In this document: positions 1-9,161 of the stretch, piece after piece
Layout of the letters: each line of letters starts with the position of its first letter
How positions within the stretch are numbered: position 1 is the first letter of the stretch
Source of the DNA: WHTX01 sp038255145
Lineage (GTDB): Bacteria > Actinomycetota > Acidimicrobiia > Acidimicrobiales > CAIXPF01
Length of the DNA stretch: 63,450 bases
Direction: 5' to 3'
NCBI GenBank assembly: GCA_038255145.1
Contig: JBBSLP010000031.1
Coordinates: 1-63,450, forward strand
Notes under the pieces: model-generated
Databases searched by the model: none
Told to the model about the DNA's origin: nothing
The model's input: the letters and a program-made list of their open reading frames with translations, nothing else
Translations under genes and position numbers: made by a program

Positions 1-34
1 CTCAGTTGCTGGCAGTTCCCTCAGTTGCTGGCAG
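1..34. repeat. 19-bp-period tandem repeat over the stop codon of the CoxL-like gene
   Basis: The 15-bp string CTCAGTTGCTGGCAG occurs at 1-15 and again at 20-34 with a 4-nt spacer. On the minus strand it carries the last codons (Ala-Ser-Asn) and the TGA stop of the gene ending at 21. The array may continue beyond the window edge. Confidence 0.8.
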
Positions 35-2306
35 CGGTGATGGCCTTCCAGATCTTCTCGGGCGTGCACGGCATGTCGATGTGGGCCACGCCCAGGTGGG
101 AGACGGCATCGACGACGGCGTTGTGCACGGCGGGGGTCGAGCCGATGGTGCCCGACTCGCCGATGCCCTTGGCCCCGAGGGGGTTGCGGGGGCTGTCGGT
201 CTGGGTGTTGGACGTCTCGAAGCTGGGCAGCTCGGGCATGCCCGGCATCAGGTAGTCCATCAGCGTGCCCGTCTGGGGGTTGCCGTCGCTGTCGTAGCGG
301 ACCTCTTCGTAGAGGGCCTGGGCCGTGCCCTGGGCGATGCCGCCGTGCTGCTGGCCGGTCACCAGCATGGGGTTGAGGATGCGCCCGCAGTCGTCCACGG
401 CGATGTGGCGGATGGGGCGCACGCCGCCGGTCTCCATGTCGATCTCGACGACGGCCACGTGGCTGCCGAAGGGGAACGTGGAGTCGCCCTCGGAGAAGTC
501 GAGCTCGTGGCGCAGACCCTCATCGGCGTAGGGCCAGGATTCGGCGTTCTTGGCCGCTTTGGCCAGCTCGGCCCACGACAGCGCCTTGGCGGGCACGCCG
601 GCCACCTGCAGGCCGCCGTTGTCGCCCTTGACGATGTCCTCCTCATTGGCCTCCAGCAGGTGGGCCGCCACCTTCTTGGCCTTGGCCAGCACCACCTCGC
701 TGGCCACGTGCACGGCCGAGCCGGCCGTCTGCAGCGAGCGGGACCCGGCGGTGCCGGCACCGCGGGGCACCTTGGCCGTGTCGGCCTGCACATGGGTGAT
801 GAGCTCCATGGGGATGCCCAACATGTCGGAGACGAGCATGGAGAAGGCGGTGTCGTGGCCCTGGCCGTGTGACGAGGTGCCCACCCACATGGTGGCCGAA
901 CCGTCGTCGTTGACCTCGACGGCGCCGTACTCGGTGAACAGGCCCAGCGGCGCGGTGATCTCGACGTAGCTGGCCACACCGATGCCCAGCTGCAGGCGGT
1001 CACCGCGGTCGCGGCGGGCTTTCTGGTCGGCCCGCAGGTCGGCGTAGCCCGCGGCCTCGAGGGCGGCGTCCAGCGCCTTCTCGTACTCGCCCGAGTCGTA
1101 GTTGGCCCCCGTGGGTGTGGTCAGGGGGAACTGGTCGGGCTGCAGGAAGTTGATGCGGCGGATCTGGGCGGGGTCCATGTCGATGAGGTCGGCGGCCACG
1201 TCGAGGATGCGCTCCATGAGCTGGGTGGCCTCGGGCCGCCCCGCCCCCCGGTAGGCGCCGGTGGGGGTGGTGTTGGTCAGCACCGTGGTGGCCTCGAAGT
1301 TGATGGCCGGCACCGTGTAGACGCCGGGGGCCATCATCTGGGTGAGCATGGGCAGCACGGTGCCGATCATGGGGTAGCCACCCCCGTCGGCCAGCACGTT
1401 GGCCTTGAGGCCGACGATCTTGCCGTCGCGCGTTACGCCCAGCTCGGCGTCCATGATCATGCCCCGACCGTGCACCATGGACAGCATGTTCTCGCTGCGG
1501 GTCTCGGCCCACTTCACGGGCTTGTCGAGCTTGCGGGCCGCGGTGGCCACGATGTTGTACTCGACGTAGTAGGCCAGCTTGGGCCCGAAGCCGCCGCCCA
1601 CCCAGGGGGCGATGACCCGCAGGTCGGCCGGCTCCATGCCCAGCTCCGGGGCCAGGGCGGCGTGCACGGCGTGGGCGCCCTGGGAGGAGACGTAGAAGAT
1701 CATCTCGTCACCCTCGGGCACGGCCAGGCAGCAGTTGGGCTCCATGGGCACCCCGGCCAGGCGCGGGCTGAGGATGCGGGCCTTGGCCACCACGTCGGCC
1801 CCGGCCAGGGCATCGACGCCCTCGCCGTGCTTGGTGTTGAAGGCCACGTTGGTGCCCTTCTCCTCCCAGATGAGGGTGCCGCCGGCCAGGGACTCCTCGA
1901 GGTCGACCACGGCGGGGAGGGGGTCGTACTCGACGATGACGGCCTCGGCGGCGTCGGTGGCCAGGTAGCGGTCCTCGGCGATGATGGCGGCGACGATGTC
2001 GCCCACGAAGCGCACCTTGCCCTTGGCCAGGGGTGGGCGCACGTGCCCGGGAGCGCCGGCGAAGCCGACGTTGCCGGTCAGCTCGAGGTTGTCCGCCGTG
2101 TAGACGGCGACCACACCGGGCATCGCCTCGGCATCGCTGGTGTCGACGCTGACCAGGTTGGCGTGGGCGAAGGTCGAGCGCACGAAGGCGACGTGCAACA
2201 TGCCCGGGTGCTTCATGTCGTCGACGTACTGGTTGACCCCGGTGAGCAGCCCGGGATCCTCCTTGCGGAGCACCGCGTTGCCGAGGATGGAGCCGGTTCG
2301 CGCCAT
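21..2306 (-). CDS. Molybdopterin-binding subunit of a form II CO dehydrogenase-like / xanthine dehydrogenase family enzyme
   Basis: The 761-residue product is the large molybdenum-cofactor subunit of the xanthine oxidase family, which hydroxylates carbon centres or aldehydes. The active-site loop reads AYRGAGR at about residues 351-357. This is the form II (BMS-type) signature, not the AYxCSFR of true form I CO dehydrogenase, so the substrate is probably not CO. A GIGESGTIG segment near residue 718 carries the expected catalytic Glu. The length is normal for the family. The ATG at 2306 follows a GGGAG ribosome site and a TAGGGT -10 element (2339-2344). The medium FAD and small FeS subunits are not adjacent on the visible side and may lie beyond position 1. 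Confidence 0.93.
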   Translation of the reverse strand: MARTGSILGNAVLRKEDPGLLTGVNQYVDDMKHPGMLHVAFVRSTFAHANLVSVDTSDAEAMPGVVAVYTADNLELTGNVGFAGAPGHVRPPLAKGKVRFVGDIVAAIIAEDRYLATDAAEAVIVEYDPLPAVVDLEESLAGGTLIWEEKGTNVAFNTKHGEGVDALAGADVVAKARILSPRLAGVPMEPNCCLAVPEGDEMIFYVSSQGAHAVHAALAPELGMEPADLRVIAPWVGGGFGPKLAYYVEYNIVATAARKLDKPVKWAETRSENMLSMVHGRGMIMDAELGVTRDGKIVGLKANVLADGGGYPMIGTVLPMLTQMMAPGVYTVPAINFEATTVLTNTTPTGAYRGAGRPEATQLMERILDVAADLIDMDPAQIRRINFLQPDQFPLTTPTGANYDSGEYEKALDAALEAAGYADLRADQKARRDRGDRLQLGIGVASYVEITAPLGLFTEYGAVEVNDDGSATMWVGTSSHGQGHDTAFSMLVSDMLGIPMELITHVQADTAKVPRGAGTAGSRSLQTAGSAVHVASEVVLAKAKKVAAHLLEANEEDIVKGDNGGLQVAGVPAKALSWAELAKAAKNAESWPYADEGLRHELDFSEGDSTFPFGSHVAVVEIDMETGGVRPIRHIAVDDCGRILNPMLVTGQQHGGIAQGTAQALYEEVRYDSDGNPQTGTLMDYLMPGMPELPSFETSNTQTDSPRNPLGAKGIGESGTIGSTPAVHNAVVDAVSHLGVAHIDMPCTPEKIWKAITAASN

Positions 2307-2416
2307 GGTCGCTCTCCCTGGGGTGTGAGTCGCTGCCGACCCTAGCCAAACGGTGTGACCGCTGGCGCAGCGATGGGGGTCGGGGCCGGCCTACGGGAGT
2401 GGTCGGGCCCAGCGGG

Positions 2417-2422
2417 TATCGT
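2417..2422 (+). promoter_or_regulatory. TATCGT -10 element of a likely leaderless promoter
   Basis: TATCGT ends 7 nt before the GTG at 2430. This is the spacing expected when transcription begins at the start codon itself. Confidence 0.6.
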
Positions 2423-2429
2423 GCGGCCC

Positions 2430-3185
2430 GTGCGACCGGCCCTGCGCCTCCTCCACACCGCCGACCTGCACGTGGCCGGCGGCTTCACCACGCCCAAGTC
2501 GTGCGAAGGCGGTCATGCCTGCCTGTGCTCGGTACTGTCCATCGAGCGGTTGGTCGACGAGCACCGCCCCGACGCCCTGCTCGTGGTGGGTGACCTGTTC
2601 GACCACGGCCGGGTGCCGGAAGACCTCGTCGACGAGGTCTTCGATGCGCTGGCCCGCCTGGACCTGCCCTGTGTGCTGCTGCCCGGCAACCACGACGTCT
2701 ACGACGACACCGGCCTGTACCGCCGCCACGCGGCCGCGTTGGAGCGGTCGGGGGTGCACTTCCTCGACGTCGACGACGGCTCCACCCTCGAGCTGTTCGA
2801 CGGCGGGTTGACCCTGTGGGGTCGGGCCATGGCCGAGCACAGCCCCTCCTTCCGTCCCCTGGCCGGGGTGGCGCCCCGGCCGGACGAGGGCTGGTACGTG
2901 GTGCTGGGCCACGGCCACTACGTCGGCGACGTGCCCCCGGAGCGGGAGATGCGCTCGTCGCCCATCACCGCGACGGACATCGCCGGGACCAGGGCCGACT
3001 ACGTGGCCCTGGGCCATTGGCACGTGCCCACCGACGTGTCCGAGGCCGGGGTGTCGGCCTGGTACCCGGGGTCTCCGGTGCAGTCGTGGGCCGCGGGCGT
3101 GGCCATCCTCGTCACCCTCGACCCCGACACCGGTGTGGCCGTCGAGTCCCTGCCCGCCGTACCCCCCGAGGTCGGCTGCCGCTGA
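2430..3185 (+). CDS. Metallophosphoesterase, SbcD/Mre11-like
   Basis: About 251 residues with the calcineurin-like phosphoesterase motifs in order: HTADLHV near the N-terminus, VVGDLFD, LPGNHD, and a late GHGHY and GHWH. These ligate the dinuclear metal centre. The arrangement resembles the SbcD/Mre11 nuclease core, but no SbcC partner is next to it, so the substrate is open. The GTG at 2430 is chosen because a TATCGT box lies 7 nt upstream; another in-frame GTG is at 2421. It is divergent from the molybdenum hydroxylase gene. Confidence 0.85.
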   Translation: MRPALRLLHTADLHVAGGFTTPKSCEGGHACLCSVLSIERLVDEHRPDALLVVGDLFDHGRVPEDLVDEVFDALARLDLPCVLLPGNHDVYDDTGLYRRHAAALERSGVHFLDVDDGSTLELFDGGLTLWGRAMAEHSPSFRPLAGVAPRPDEGWYVVLGHGHYVGDVPPEREMRSSPITATDIAGTRADYVALGHWHVPTDVSEAGVSAWYPGSPVQSWAAGVAILVTLDPDTGVAVESLPAVPPEVGCR

Positions 3186-3391
3186 CCGCTCGCCGGCTCT
3201 CATCCGAGCCGGACGCATGGGCCTCCCCGGCAGGTAGGTGGCTGCGTTCGGTTCGATGACCGCGGCCAGGGGGTTGGCCGGTAGCGCCGCGGCTACGGTC
3301 GCCGGCGTCCGGTGGGACCGCCCCGAGGGGGAGCGGCGGCTGGCGAGCCGATCATGGTCGGCGACCACACAGCAACGGGGGATGGCACACG

Positions 3392-4942
3392 ATGACCTGG
3401 CAGCCCGAGGTCGATGAGCTGCACGAGCGCACCCGCCTGGCCCACCTCATGGGCGGCGAGGAGCGCGTGGCCCGCCAGAAGGCGGCCGGCAAGCTGACCA
3501 TCCGCGAACGCGTCGACGCCATGTGCGACGACGGCACCTTCCACGAGGTCGGCGGCCTGGCCGGCGTGGCCCGCTACGACGACGACAACAAGCTCGTCGC
3601 CTTCACGCCGTCCAACCTGGTGGCCGGGGTGGCCGAGATCGACGGCCGGCCCGTGGTCATCTCCGGGGACGACTTCACCGTGCGGGGCGGTTCGGCGGAG
3701 GCCACCATCCCCGCCAAGCGCAACTTCGCCGAGCGCCTGGCCGTCGAGCTCGGCCTGCCCCACATCCGCCTGGTCGACGGCATGGGCGGCGGCGGTTCGG
3801 TCAAGAGCATCGAGATCGACGGCCGCACCCACATCCCCGGCGTCAAGGGCTGGGAGAACGTGGTCGAGCACCTGGCCGTGGCCCCTTCCATCGCCCTGGC
3901 CCTGGGCTCGGTGGCCGGCATCGGTGCCGCCCGGGTGGTGTCGAGCCACTACTCGATGATCGTGCGGGAGACGGCGCAGATGATGATCGCCGGCCCCGCC
4001 CTGGTGGAACAGGCCGGCCAGCCCGAGGTGACCAAGGAGGAGCTGGGTCACGCCCGGGTCCACACCTCCAACGGGGCCATCGACGACGCCGTGGACAGTG
4101 AGGAGGAGGCCTTCGAGCGCACCCGGCGCTTCCTCTCGTACCTGCCCCGCAACGTCGACGAGCTGCCCGCCCGGGGGCCCCGCACCGACGATCCCGAGCG
4201 GCGGGAGGAGAAGCTCATCTCCATCGTCCCCCGTGAGCAGCGCCGGGTGTTCAAGATGCGCGAGGTGATCGAGGCCGTCGTCGACCTGGGCAGCTTCTTC
4301 GAGATGGGCAAGGGTTGGGGCCGGTCCATCATCACCGGGTTCTGCCGGCTCGACGGCTGGCCCGTCGCCCTCTTCGCCGAGGACCCCTACGTGTACGGCG
4401 GGGCGTGGACGGCCGACGCCAGCCAGAAGATCGTGCGCTTCCTCGACCTGGCCGGCATGTTCCACCTGCCCGTGGTCCACCTGACCGACTGCCCCGGCTT
4501 CCTCATCGGCAAGGACGCCGAGGAGACGGCCACCATCCGCCACGGCTCCCGGGCCCTGGCCGCCCTGGGCCAGTGCCCCACCCCGTTCATGTCGGTGGTG
4601 GTGCGCAAGGCCTTCGGCGTGGCCGGGGCGGCCCAGACCAAGCCCGGCTCCACCCACTTCCGCTTCTCGTGGCCCTCGGGGGACTGGGGCTCGCTGCCCA
4701 TCGAGGGCGGCATCGAGGTGGCCTACCGGGCCGAGCTGGCCGGGGTCGAGGACCCCGCCGGGGAGATCGCCAAGATCAAGGCCCGGCTCAACGGCTTCCG
4801 CAGCCCGTTCCGCTCGACGGACAACTTCGAGGTCGAGGAGGTCATCGACCCCCGCGACACCAGGCCCATCCTGTGCCGGTGGGCCGACCTCGTCGCCCCC
4901 GCCCGCAAGGCCGGCCCGGTGTCCTACAGCTACCGGCCCTGA
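3392..4942 (+). CDS. Acyl-CoA carboxylase carboxyltransferase (beta) subunit
   Basis: A 516-residue carboxyl transferase of the propionyl/methylcrotonyl-CoA carboxylase beta type. It moves the carboxyl group from carboxybiotin to an acyl-CoA. The N-terminus (GEERVARQKAAGKLTIRER) and the two crotonase-like halves, with the Gly-rich MGGGGSVKS segment and the later GRSIITGF and GVAGAAQTKPG regions, are typical. The length matches PccB/MccB. No biotinylated alpha subunit is adjacent, so the acyl substrate cannot be assigned. It converges on the PPOX gene across 27 bp that contain a small CCCAG/CTGGG hairpin. Confidence 0.92.
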   Translation: MTWQPEVDELHERTRLAHLMGGEERVARQKAAGKLTIRERVDAMCDDGTFHEVGGLAGVARYDDDNKLVAFTPSNLVAGVAEIDGRPVVISGDDFTVRGGSAEATIPAKRNFAERLAVELGLPHIRLVDGMGGGGSVKSIEIDGRTHIPGVKGWENVVEHLAVAPSIALALGSVAGIGAARVVSSHYSMIVRETAQMMIAGPALVEQAGQPEVTKEELGHARVHTSNGAIDDAVDSEEEAFERTRRFLSYLPRNVDELPARGPRTDDPERREEKLISIVPREQRRVFKMREVIEAVVDLGSFFEMGKGWGRSIITGFCRLDGWPVALFAEDPYVYGGAWTADASQKIVRFLDLAGMFHLPVVHLTDCPGFLIGKDAEETATIRHGSRALAALGQCPTPFMSVVVRKAFGVAGAAQTKPGSTHFRFSWPSGDWGSLPIEGGIEVAYRAELAGVEDPAGEIAKIKARLNGFRSPFRSTDNFEVEEVIDPRDTRPILCRWADLVAPARKAGPVSYSYRP

Positions 4943-4969
4943 CGGGCCCAGCCGCTGGGCGCTGCGGGC

Positions 4970-5377
4970 TCAGCCGGGGTCGTCGGTGAAGCCGAGTTGG
5001 CGATCCCCGGCCCACAGCGCCTCGATCACGAAGCAGCAGCGCCCCGGGCCCCGGGCCGGGAAGGGCTTGGACGTGTACTTGACCGAGATGGGGTCCATGT
5101 AGCGGCAGTCCTCGTCGTCGCGGACCTCGACCACCCGCCCCTGCACCGCGGCCATGCGGTAGGGGTCGTCCCGGTCGGCGACCGACAGCGACACCCGGCT
5201 GTCCCGCAGCATGTCGCGGGCCTTCCAAGCAGCGCGCCCGGTGCAGACGAGCAGGTTGTCGCCCTCGACGCCCACCCACACCACCCAGCTGCGGGGCGAA
5301 CCGTCGACGCGCAGGGTGGTCAGGTGGACGTAGTTGGGCGCCTCGAACAGCGTCCGCGCTCCCTCGGTCAAGCTCAC
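4970..5377 (-). CDS. Pyridoxamine 5'-phosphate oxidase-fold (PPOX) flavin/F420-binding protein
   Basis: 135 residues with the split beta-barrel pattern of the PPOX superfamily (APNYVHLTTLRVDGSPRSWVVWVGV, then a V-S-L-S-V-x-D-R-D-D-P-Y stretch). Members bind FMN or F420 and reduce diverse small molecules; the substrate cannot be read from sequence. It is the third gene of an ECH-CaiB-PPOX series, 9 bp after the CaiB stop. It also has its own TAGCGT box 6 nt before the GTG start, built on the upstream TAG stop. Confidence 0.8.
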   Translation of the reverse strand: MSLTEGARTLFEAPNYVHLTTLRVDGSPRSWVVWVGVEGDNLLVCTGRAAWKARDMLRDSRVSLSVADRDDPYRMAAVQGRVVEVRDDEDCRYMDPISVKYTSKPFPARGPGRCCFVIEALWAGDRQLGFTDDPG

Positions 5378-5383
5378 GTCGCG

Positions 5384-5389
5384 ACGCTA
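5384..5389 (-). promoter_or_regulatory. TAGCGT -10 element overlapping the upstream stop codon
   Basis: On the minus strand the TAG stop of the CaiB gene (5389-5387) is the first half of a TAGCGT hexamer. The hexamer ends 6 nt before the GTG start of the PPOX gene. Confidence 0.55.
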
Positions 5390-6583
5390 GATGGCGGCCT
5401 CGTCGCGCAGCTGGTCGATGTCGGGCCAGTCGAAGCCGGCTTCGAGGAGGATCTCCTCGGTGTGCTGGCCCAGCTCGGGAGCGGCAATGCCCCAGCGGGT
5501 GGGGGTGTCGGACAGGGCGATGGGCGAACCGATCACCTTGGTCGGGCCCCATTCGGGGTGCTCGACGTCAACGACGTAGTTGTTGGCCCCGGTCTGGGGG
5601 TCATCCACCACCTCGGCGTAGCTGCGCACGGCGCCGAAGCGCTGGCCCTCGGCCCGCAGCCGCTCCACCCAGTGGGCCGTGGGCCTGGCCGAGAAGATGG
5701 CGTCGAACTCCCGGCGCAGCTCGGCCTTGACCTCCGGCGTGACCAGGTACTGGCCGAAGGTGGGGTGGTCGAGCAGGTCGGGGCGTTCGACGGCCCGGCA
5801 CATGCCCGGCCACAGGGGCACGGGGCAGCCGGCGATGGCGATGTAGCCGTCGGCCGTGGTGTAGATGCCGTAGAGCGCATCGACCAGGCCGTGGCCGCCG
5901 TTGGACCGGCTGGGCTGCTCCCCGGCCAGCAGGTAGTGGGTGTACTCGCTGGCCTGGGCCCACACCTGGCCACCGAGCAGGGACACCTCGACCCGCTGCC
6001 CCCGACCGGTGCGCTCCCGGGCGAACAGGGCGGCGAGGATGCCCGTCGTCAGGTTCTGGGCCCCGCAGTGGTCGGCGATGAGCGAACCCACCGGGGTCAT
6101 GGGCCCGCCGTCGTCACCGGTGGTGCTGATGATGCCCCCCGCCGCCTGGCCCACCATGTCGGCGCCCTCGCGGAGGGCGTCGGGGCCGACCGGGCCCAGG
6201 TAGGAACCAGCGGCCCAGATGAGCCGGGGGTTGATGGCCGACAGCTCGTCCCAGCCCAGGCCCCAGCCGTCGAGGGTGCCGGGCATGAAGTTGGACACGA
6301 GCACGTCGGCGCCCTGGCACAACCGCTCCAGCACCCGCCGACCTCCAGGGGTGCGCAGGTCGAGCGTCATCGAGCGCTTGCCCCGGTTGTTGGCCACGAA
6401 CACGGCCGAGTGGCGGTCGGGCAGCGGCTTGACCCGCCGACCCACGTCACCGATCTCGGGCAGCTCGACCTTGAGGACCTCGGCCCCGAGGTCGTGGAGC
6501 ATGGCTGCCGCCTGGGGCCCCTGGACCAGGGTGGACAGGTCCAGCACCCGGATGCCGTCGAGAGCGCCGCCGGTACCGGCCAC
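5387..6583 (-). CDS. CaiB/BaiF family III CoA-transferase
   Basis: A 398-residue protein that moves CoA between carboxylic acids. It has the family N-terminus (LDGIRVLDLSTLVQGPQAA), the E-L-P-E-I-G-D segment, NNRGKRSMTLDLRTP, and the probable catalytic Asp in SLIADHCGAQNL. The length is standard. It lies 5 bp downstream of the enoyl-CoA hydratase gene, which implies a shared transcript and a role in activating or recycling acyl-CoAs in a beta-oxidation-like route. Start GTG at 6583. Confidence 0.9.
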   Translation of the reverse strand: MAGTGGALDGIRVLDLSTLVQGPQAAAMLHDLGAEVLKVELPEIGDVGRRVKPLPDRHSAVFVANNRGKRSMTLDLRTPGGRRVLERLCQGADVLVSNFMPGTLDGWGLGWDELSAINPRLIWAAGSYLGPVGPDALREGADMVGQAAGGIISTTGDDGGPMTPVGSLIADHCGAQNLTTGILAALFARERTGRGQRVEVSLLGGQVWAQASEYTHYLLAGEQPSRSNGGHGLVDALYGIYTTADGYIAIAGCPVPLWPGMCRAVERPDLLDHPTFGQYLVTPEVKAELRREFDAIFSARPTAHWVERLRAEGQRFGAVRSYAEVVDDPQTGANNYVVDVEHPEWGPTKVIGSPIALSDTPTRWGIAAPELGQHTEEILLEAGFDWPDIDQLRDEAAI

Positions 6584-6588
6584 CGGTC

Positions 6589-7491
6589 TCAGCCCTCCTC
6601 GATGAGGTAGCCCCGCTCGTCACGCAGCTCGGGGCCGTTGACCCGGGCCCGACCGTCGCCGAAGGGCCGGTCGCGCTCGCGCAGGGCCTCACGCAGACCC
6701 CGCTCGCGCACGTTGTTGCGGAAGCCGTCGGCCGAGGCGGCCTGGTGGCCGCGGGCGTCGGTCTCCACGGCCAGCCGCTGCAGCGTCTTGGCCCCCATGA
6801 GCTCGAGGCCCAGGTTGATGATGCGCTTGTTGGCGGCCAGCAGCTCGCGGTCGACGAGGGCCAGGCGGGCGGCGAGCTGGTCGACCTCGCCGGTCAGCAG
6901 CTCGGCGGGGACGGCCTTGAGGGTCAGGCCGATCTGGGCCGCCTCGGCCCCGGTGATGGTGTCACCGGTGAGCAGCAGGCGCTTCGCCCACTGCGGACCG
7001 ACGTGGTAGAGCCACATCTGGGTGGGCAGGACGCCCAGGTCGCGGGCCGGGGGGAACCCGAAGCGGGCGTCCTCGGCGCACACGATCATGTCGCACAGGG
7101 TGGCCAGGTCGGTACCTCCGGCCAGGCAGTAGCCGTGGACCTGGGCGATGACGGGCTTGTGCAGGTCGAAGAGGGCCATGCGCAGCCGCTGGGCCTTCTC
7201 CATCTGCCAGCTGTCGTCGTCGAAGGTGGACATGCCCCGGTAGGTGCGACCGTCGCGGTCACGCTCGCCCCGGGGTGCAGCCAGGTCGTAGCCGGCGCAG
7301 AAGGCCCGTCCCGAACCCTTGAGCACGATGCAGTGCACCGACGTGTCGTCGTCGGCCTCCCACAGGGCGTCGTGCAGCTCCCGCAGCATGAGCTGCGAGA
7401 TGGCGTTCAGCTTCTCGGGCCGGTTCAGCGTGATGCGGGCCACGCCGTCGGCCGTCTCGTAGGTGATGTCCTCGAACTTCAGCTCCCCCAT
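6589..7491 (-). CDS. Enoyl-CoA hydratase/isomerase (crotonase) family protein
   Basis: 300 residues with the crotonase fold: ITLNRPEKLNAIS, the first oxyanion segment SGRAFCAGYDLAAP, and the second oxyanion segment VHGYCLAGGTDLATLCDMIV. A charged insert (RGERDRDGRTYRG) precedes the second half. The ATG at 7491 begins MGELKFEDI, and a TAGTGT box lies 7 nt upstream; longer upstream reading is not protein-like. It heads a three-gene operon with CaiB and PPOX. The exact acyl substrate is unknown. Confidence 0.9.
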   Translation of the reverse strand: MGELKFEDITYETADGVARITLNRPEKLNAISQLMLRELHDALWEADDDTSVHCIVLKGSGRAFCAGYDLAAPRGERDRDGRTYRGMSTFDDDSWQMEKAQRLRMALFDLHKPVIAQVHGYCLAGGTDLATLCDMIVCAEDARFGFPPARDLGVLPTQMWLYHVGPQWAKRLLLTGDTITGAEAAQIGLTLKAVPAELLTGEVDQLAARLALVDRELLAANKRIINLGLELMGAKTLQRLAVETDARGHQAASADGFRNNVRERGLREALRERDRPFGDGRARVNGPELRDERGYLIEEG

Positions 7492-7498
7492 GGCCGGG

Positions 7499-7504
7499 AC
7501 ACTA
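7499..7504 (-). promoter_or_regulatory. TAGTGT -10 element of a likely leaderless promoter
   Basis: On the minus strand TAGTGT ends 7 nt before the ATG of the crotonase gene at 7491. Confidence 0.6.
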
Positions 7505-7659
7505 GGGGGCAGGGGCGGTGCGGGGCCCGTCCGCGCCAGCTTCGCCGTCCGATCGCCTTTGTTGGTGACTAGGGTCACAGCCATAGGTCCCGGTTGGGGG
7601 CCGGGACCTCTGGTGGAGCGACGTGTCACCCGCGGGTGACCGACGACAGGGGGGTGGCC

Positions 7660-9142
7660 ATGGGTTCCCCGTACCGAGGCGCGCTGGACGGCGTTGGGCC
7701 TGTTGGCCCTGTTCGGCTCGGTGCGCGCGGCGTGTGGCGGAGGTGACGACAACACGGCCAGCAGCGGGTCCGATGCCCTGGGCCTCAGCGCCAGCACCAC
7801 CGAGGTCCACGGTGACCCGGTGCCGGGAGGCGACCTGCGGGTCTCCCACTACGCCAGCCCGTCGTCCCTCGACCCCATCGCCGGGGGCTCGGGTGGCGAC
7901 CAGGTGTCGCTCTACCCCCTCTACGACCGGTTGGTGAACTTCGACCCCGACACCCTCGAGCCCCTGCCCGGTCTGGCCACGGCCTGGGACTTCCCCGACC
8001 CCAGCACCCTCGTGCTCACCCTGCAGGAGGGGGTCACGTTCCACGACGGCACCGCCTTGGACGCCGAAGCGGGTGAAGTACAACCTCGAACGGGCCAAGT
8101 CGGGCACGACCTCGCGGGTCAAGGCCGAGCAGGCCTCCGTGGCGTCGGTCGAGGCCACCGGCCCCCACGAGGTCACCATCCGGCTGACCAGGCCCGACAG
8201 CCCCCTGGTGCTGACCCTCGCCGACCGGAGCGGGATGATGGTGTCGCCCACCGCGGTGGAGGCCAAGGGGGCCGACTTCGCCTTCAACCCCGTGGGCACC
8301 GGGCCCTTCGAGTTCGTGCGCTACCTGCCCGGGGACCGCCTCGAGCTGAAGCGCTTCGACGGCTACTGGCAGGCGGGCAAGCCCTACCTCGACAGCATGA
8401 CCATGCGCTTCATGACCGACAGCCAGACGGGCAACAACGCCCTGCTGGCCGGCGAGACCGACTTCAGGACCCGGATCGAGGCGGCCGACATCGACGCCCT
8501 GCGGGCCACGTCGGGCATCGAGGCATCCACCTCACCGTCGCTCTACACCTGGATCTGCTACTTCAACACGGCCAAGGCCCCCTTCTCCGCCCGAAGGCGG
8601 CGGGGGAGCCGTGGCCCCACGACGTCGATGGCGCCCACCAACTGCTGGTCGACGCCGGCCTCGACGGCACGCCGGTACGGGGCCTGATCCTCGACGCCCC
8701 CGGTTACGCCCGCATGGGTGAGATGGTCCAGGCCCAGGTCAACGAGGCCGGCTTCGAGATGTCGTTGGAGACCATGGAGGTGGGAGCAGGGTCCAAGGCC
8801 TTCTTCGAGGAGGGCCAGCACGACACCCTGTGCGCGGCGTGGACGGGTCGCCCCGACCCCATCCAGCCCATGATCCAGGCCTTCTCGTCCAGCGGTTGCT
8901 ACAACGCCGGCAAGTACGCCCCGGAGGGCTTCGACCAGCTCATCGCCGCAGCGTCGGCCAGCCCCGACCTCGACGAGCGCACCGAGGCCTTCCTGCCCCT
9001 GTTCGACGTGGTGGCCTCCGAGGCGCTCTTCGCCCCCCTGGCCCACGCCCCCGCCATCATCGGCATGGCGGACGACGTCAAGGGCTTCCGCACCAACCTC
9101 TACGGCAAGCCCGACGTCTCGTTCCTGTGGCTCGAGCCGTGA
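7660..9142 (+). pseudogene. Broken ABC transporter substrate-binding protein (family 5, peptide/nickel type)
   Basis: The recognisable pieces are a lipoprotein-like leader ending in AAC-GGGDD, then GGDLRVSHYASPSSLDP, FHDGT, VGTGPFEFVRY and the C-terminal SSSGCYNAGKYAPEGFDQL. They sit in different frames. An extra G at about 8069-8073 shifts DAEA away from KYNLERAKS. At about 8588 the text jumps from NTAKAPFS to PKAAGEPWPHD with a frame change, and the usual 'RVRQAINYAIDR' region of some 60 residues is missing. The leader also lies in a different frame from the ATG at 7660. Several independent lesions in one gene, with intact neighbours, indicate decay. No permease or ATPase gene is nearby. 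Confidence 0.85.
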
Positions 9143-9144
9143 CC

Positions 9145-9160
9145 GGCTGCTCCAGCAGCC
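9145..9160. terminator. Hairpin between convergent genes
   Basis: GGCTGCT and AGCAGCC form a perfect 7-bp inverted repeat around CC, between the stop at 9142 and the minus-strand stop at 9162. No U-tract follows, as is common in high-GC actinobacteria. Confidence 0.5.
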
Positions 9161-9161
9161 G

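Noticed and set aside
21..2306. True CO dehydrogenase (form I CoxL)
   Set aside because: The active-site loop is AYRGAGR, not the AYxCSFR needed for the Cu-Mo site, so CO oxidation is not supported.
7565..7578. GTGAC-TAGG-GTCAC dyad as an operator
   Set aside because: The arms are only 5 bp, and such dyads are common by chance in GC-rich DNA. It may still matter, but it is not supported enough to list.
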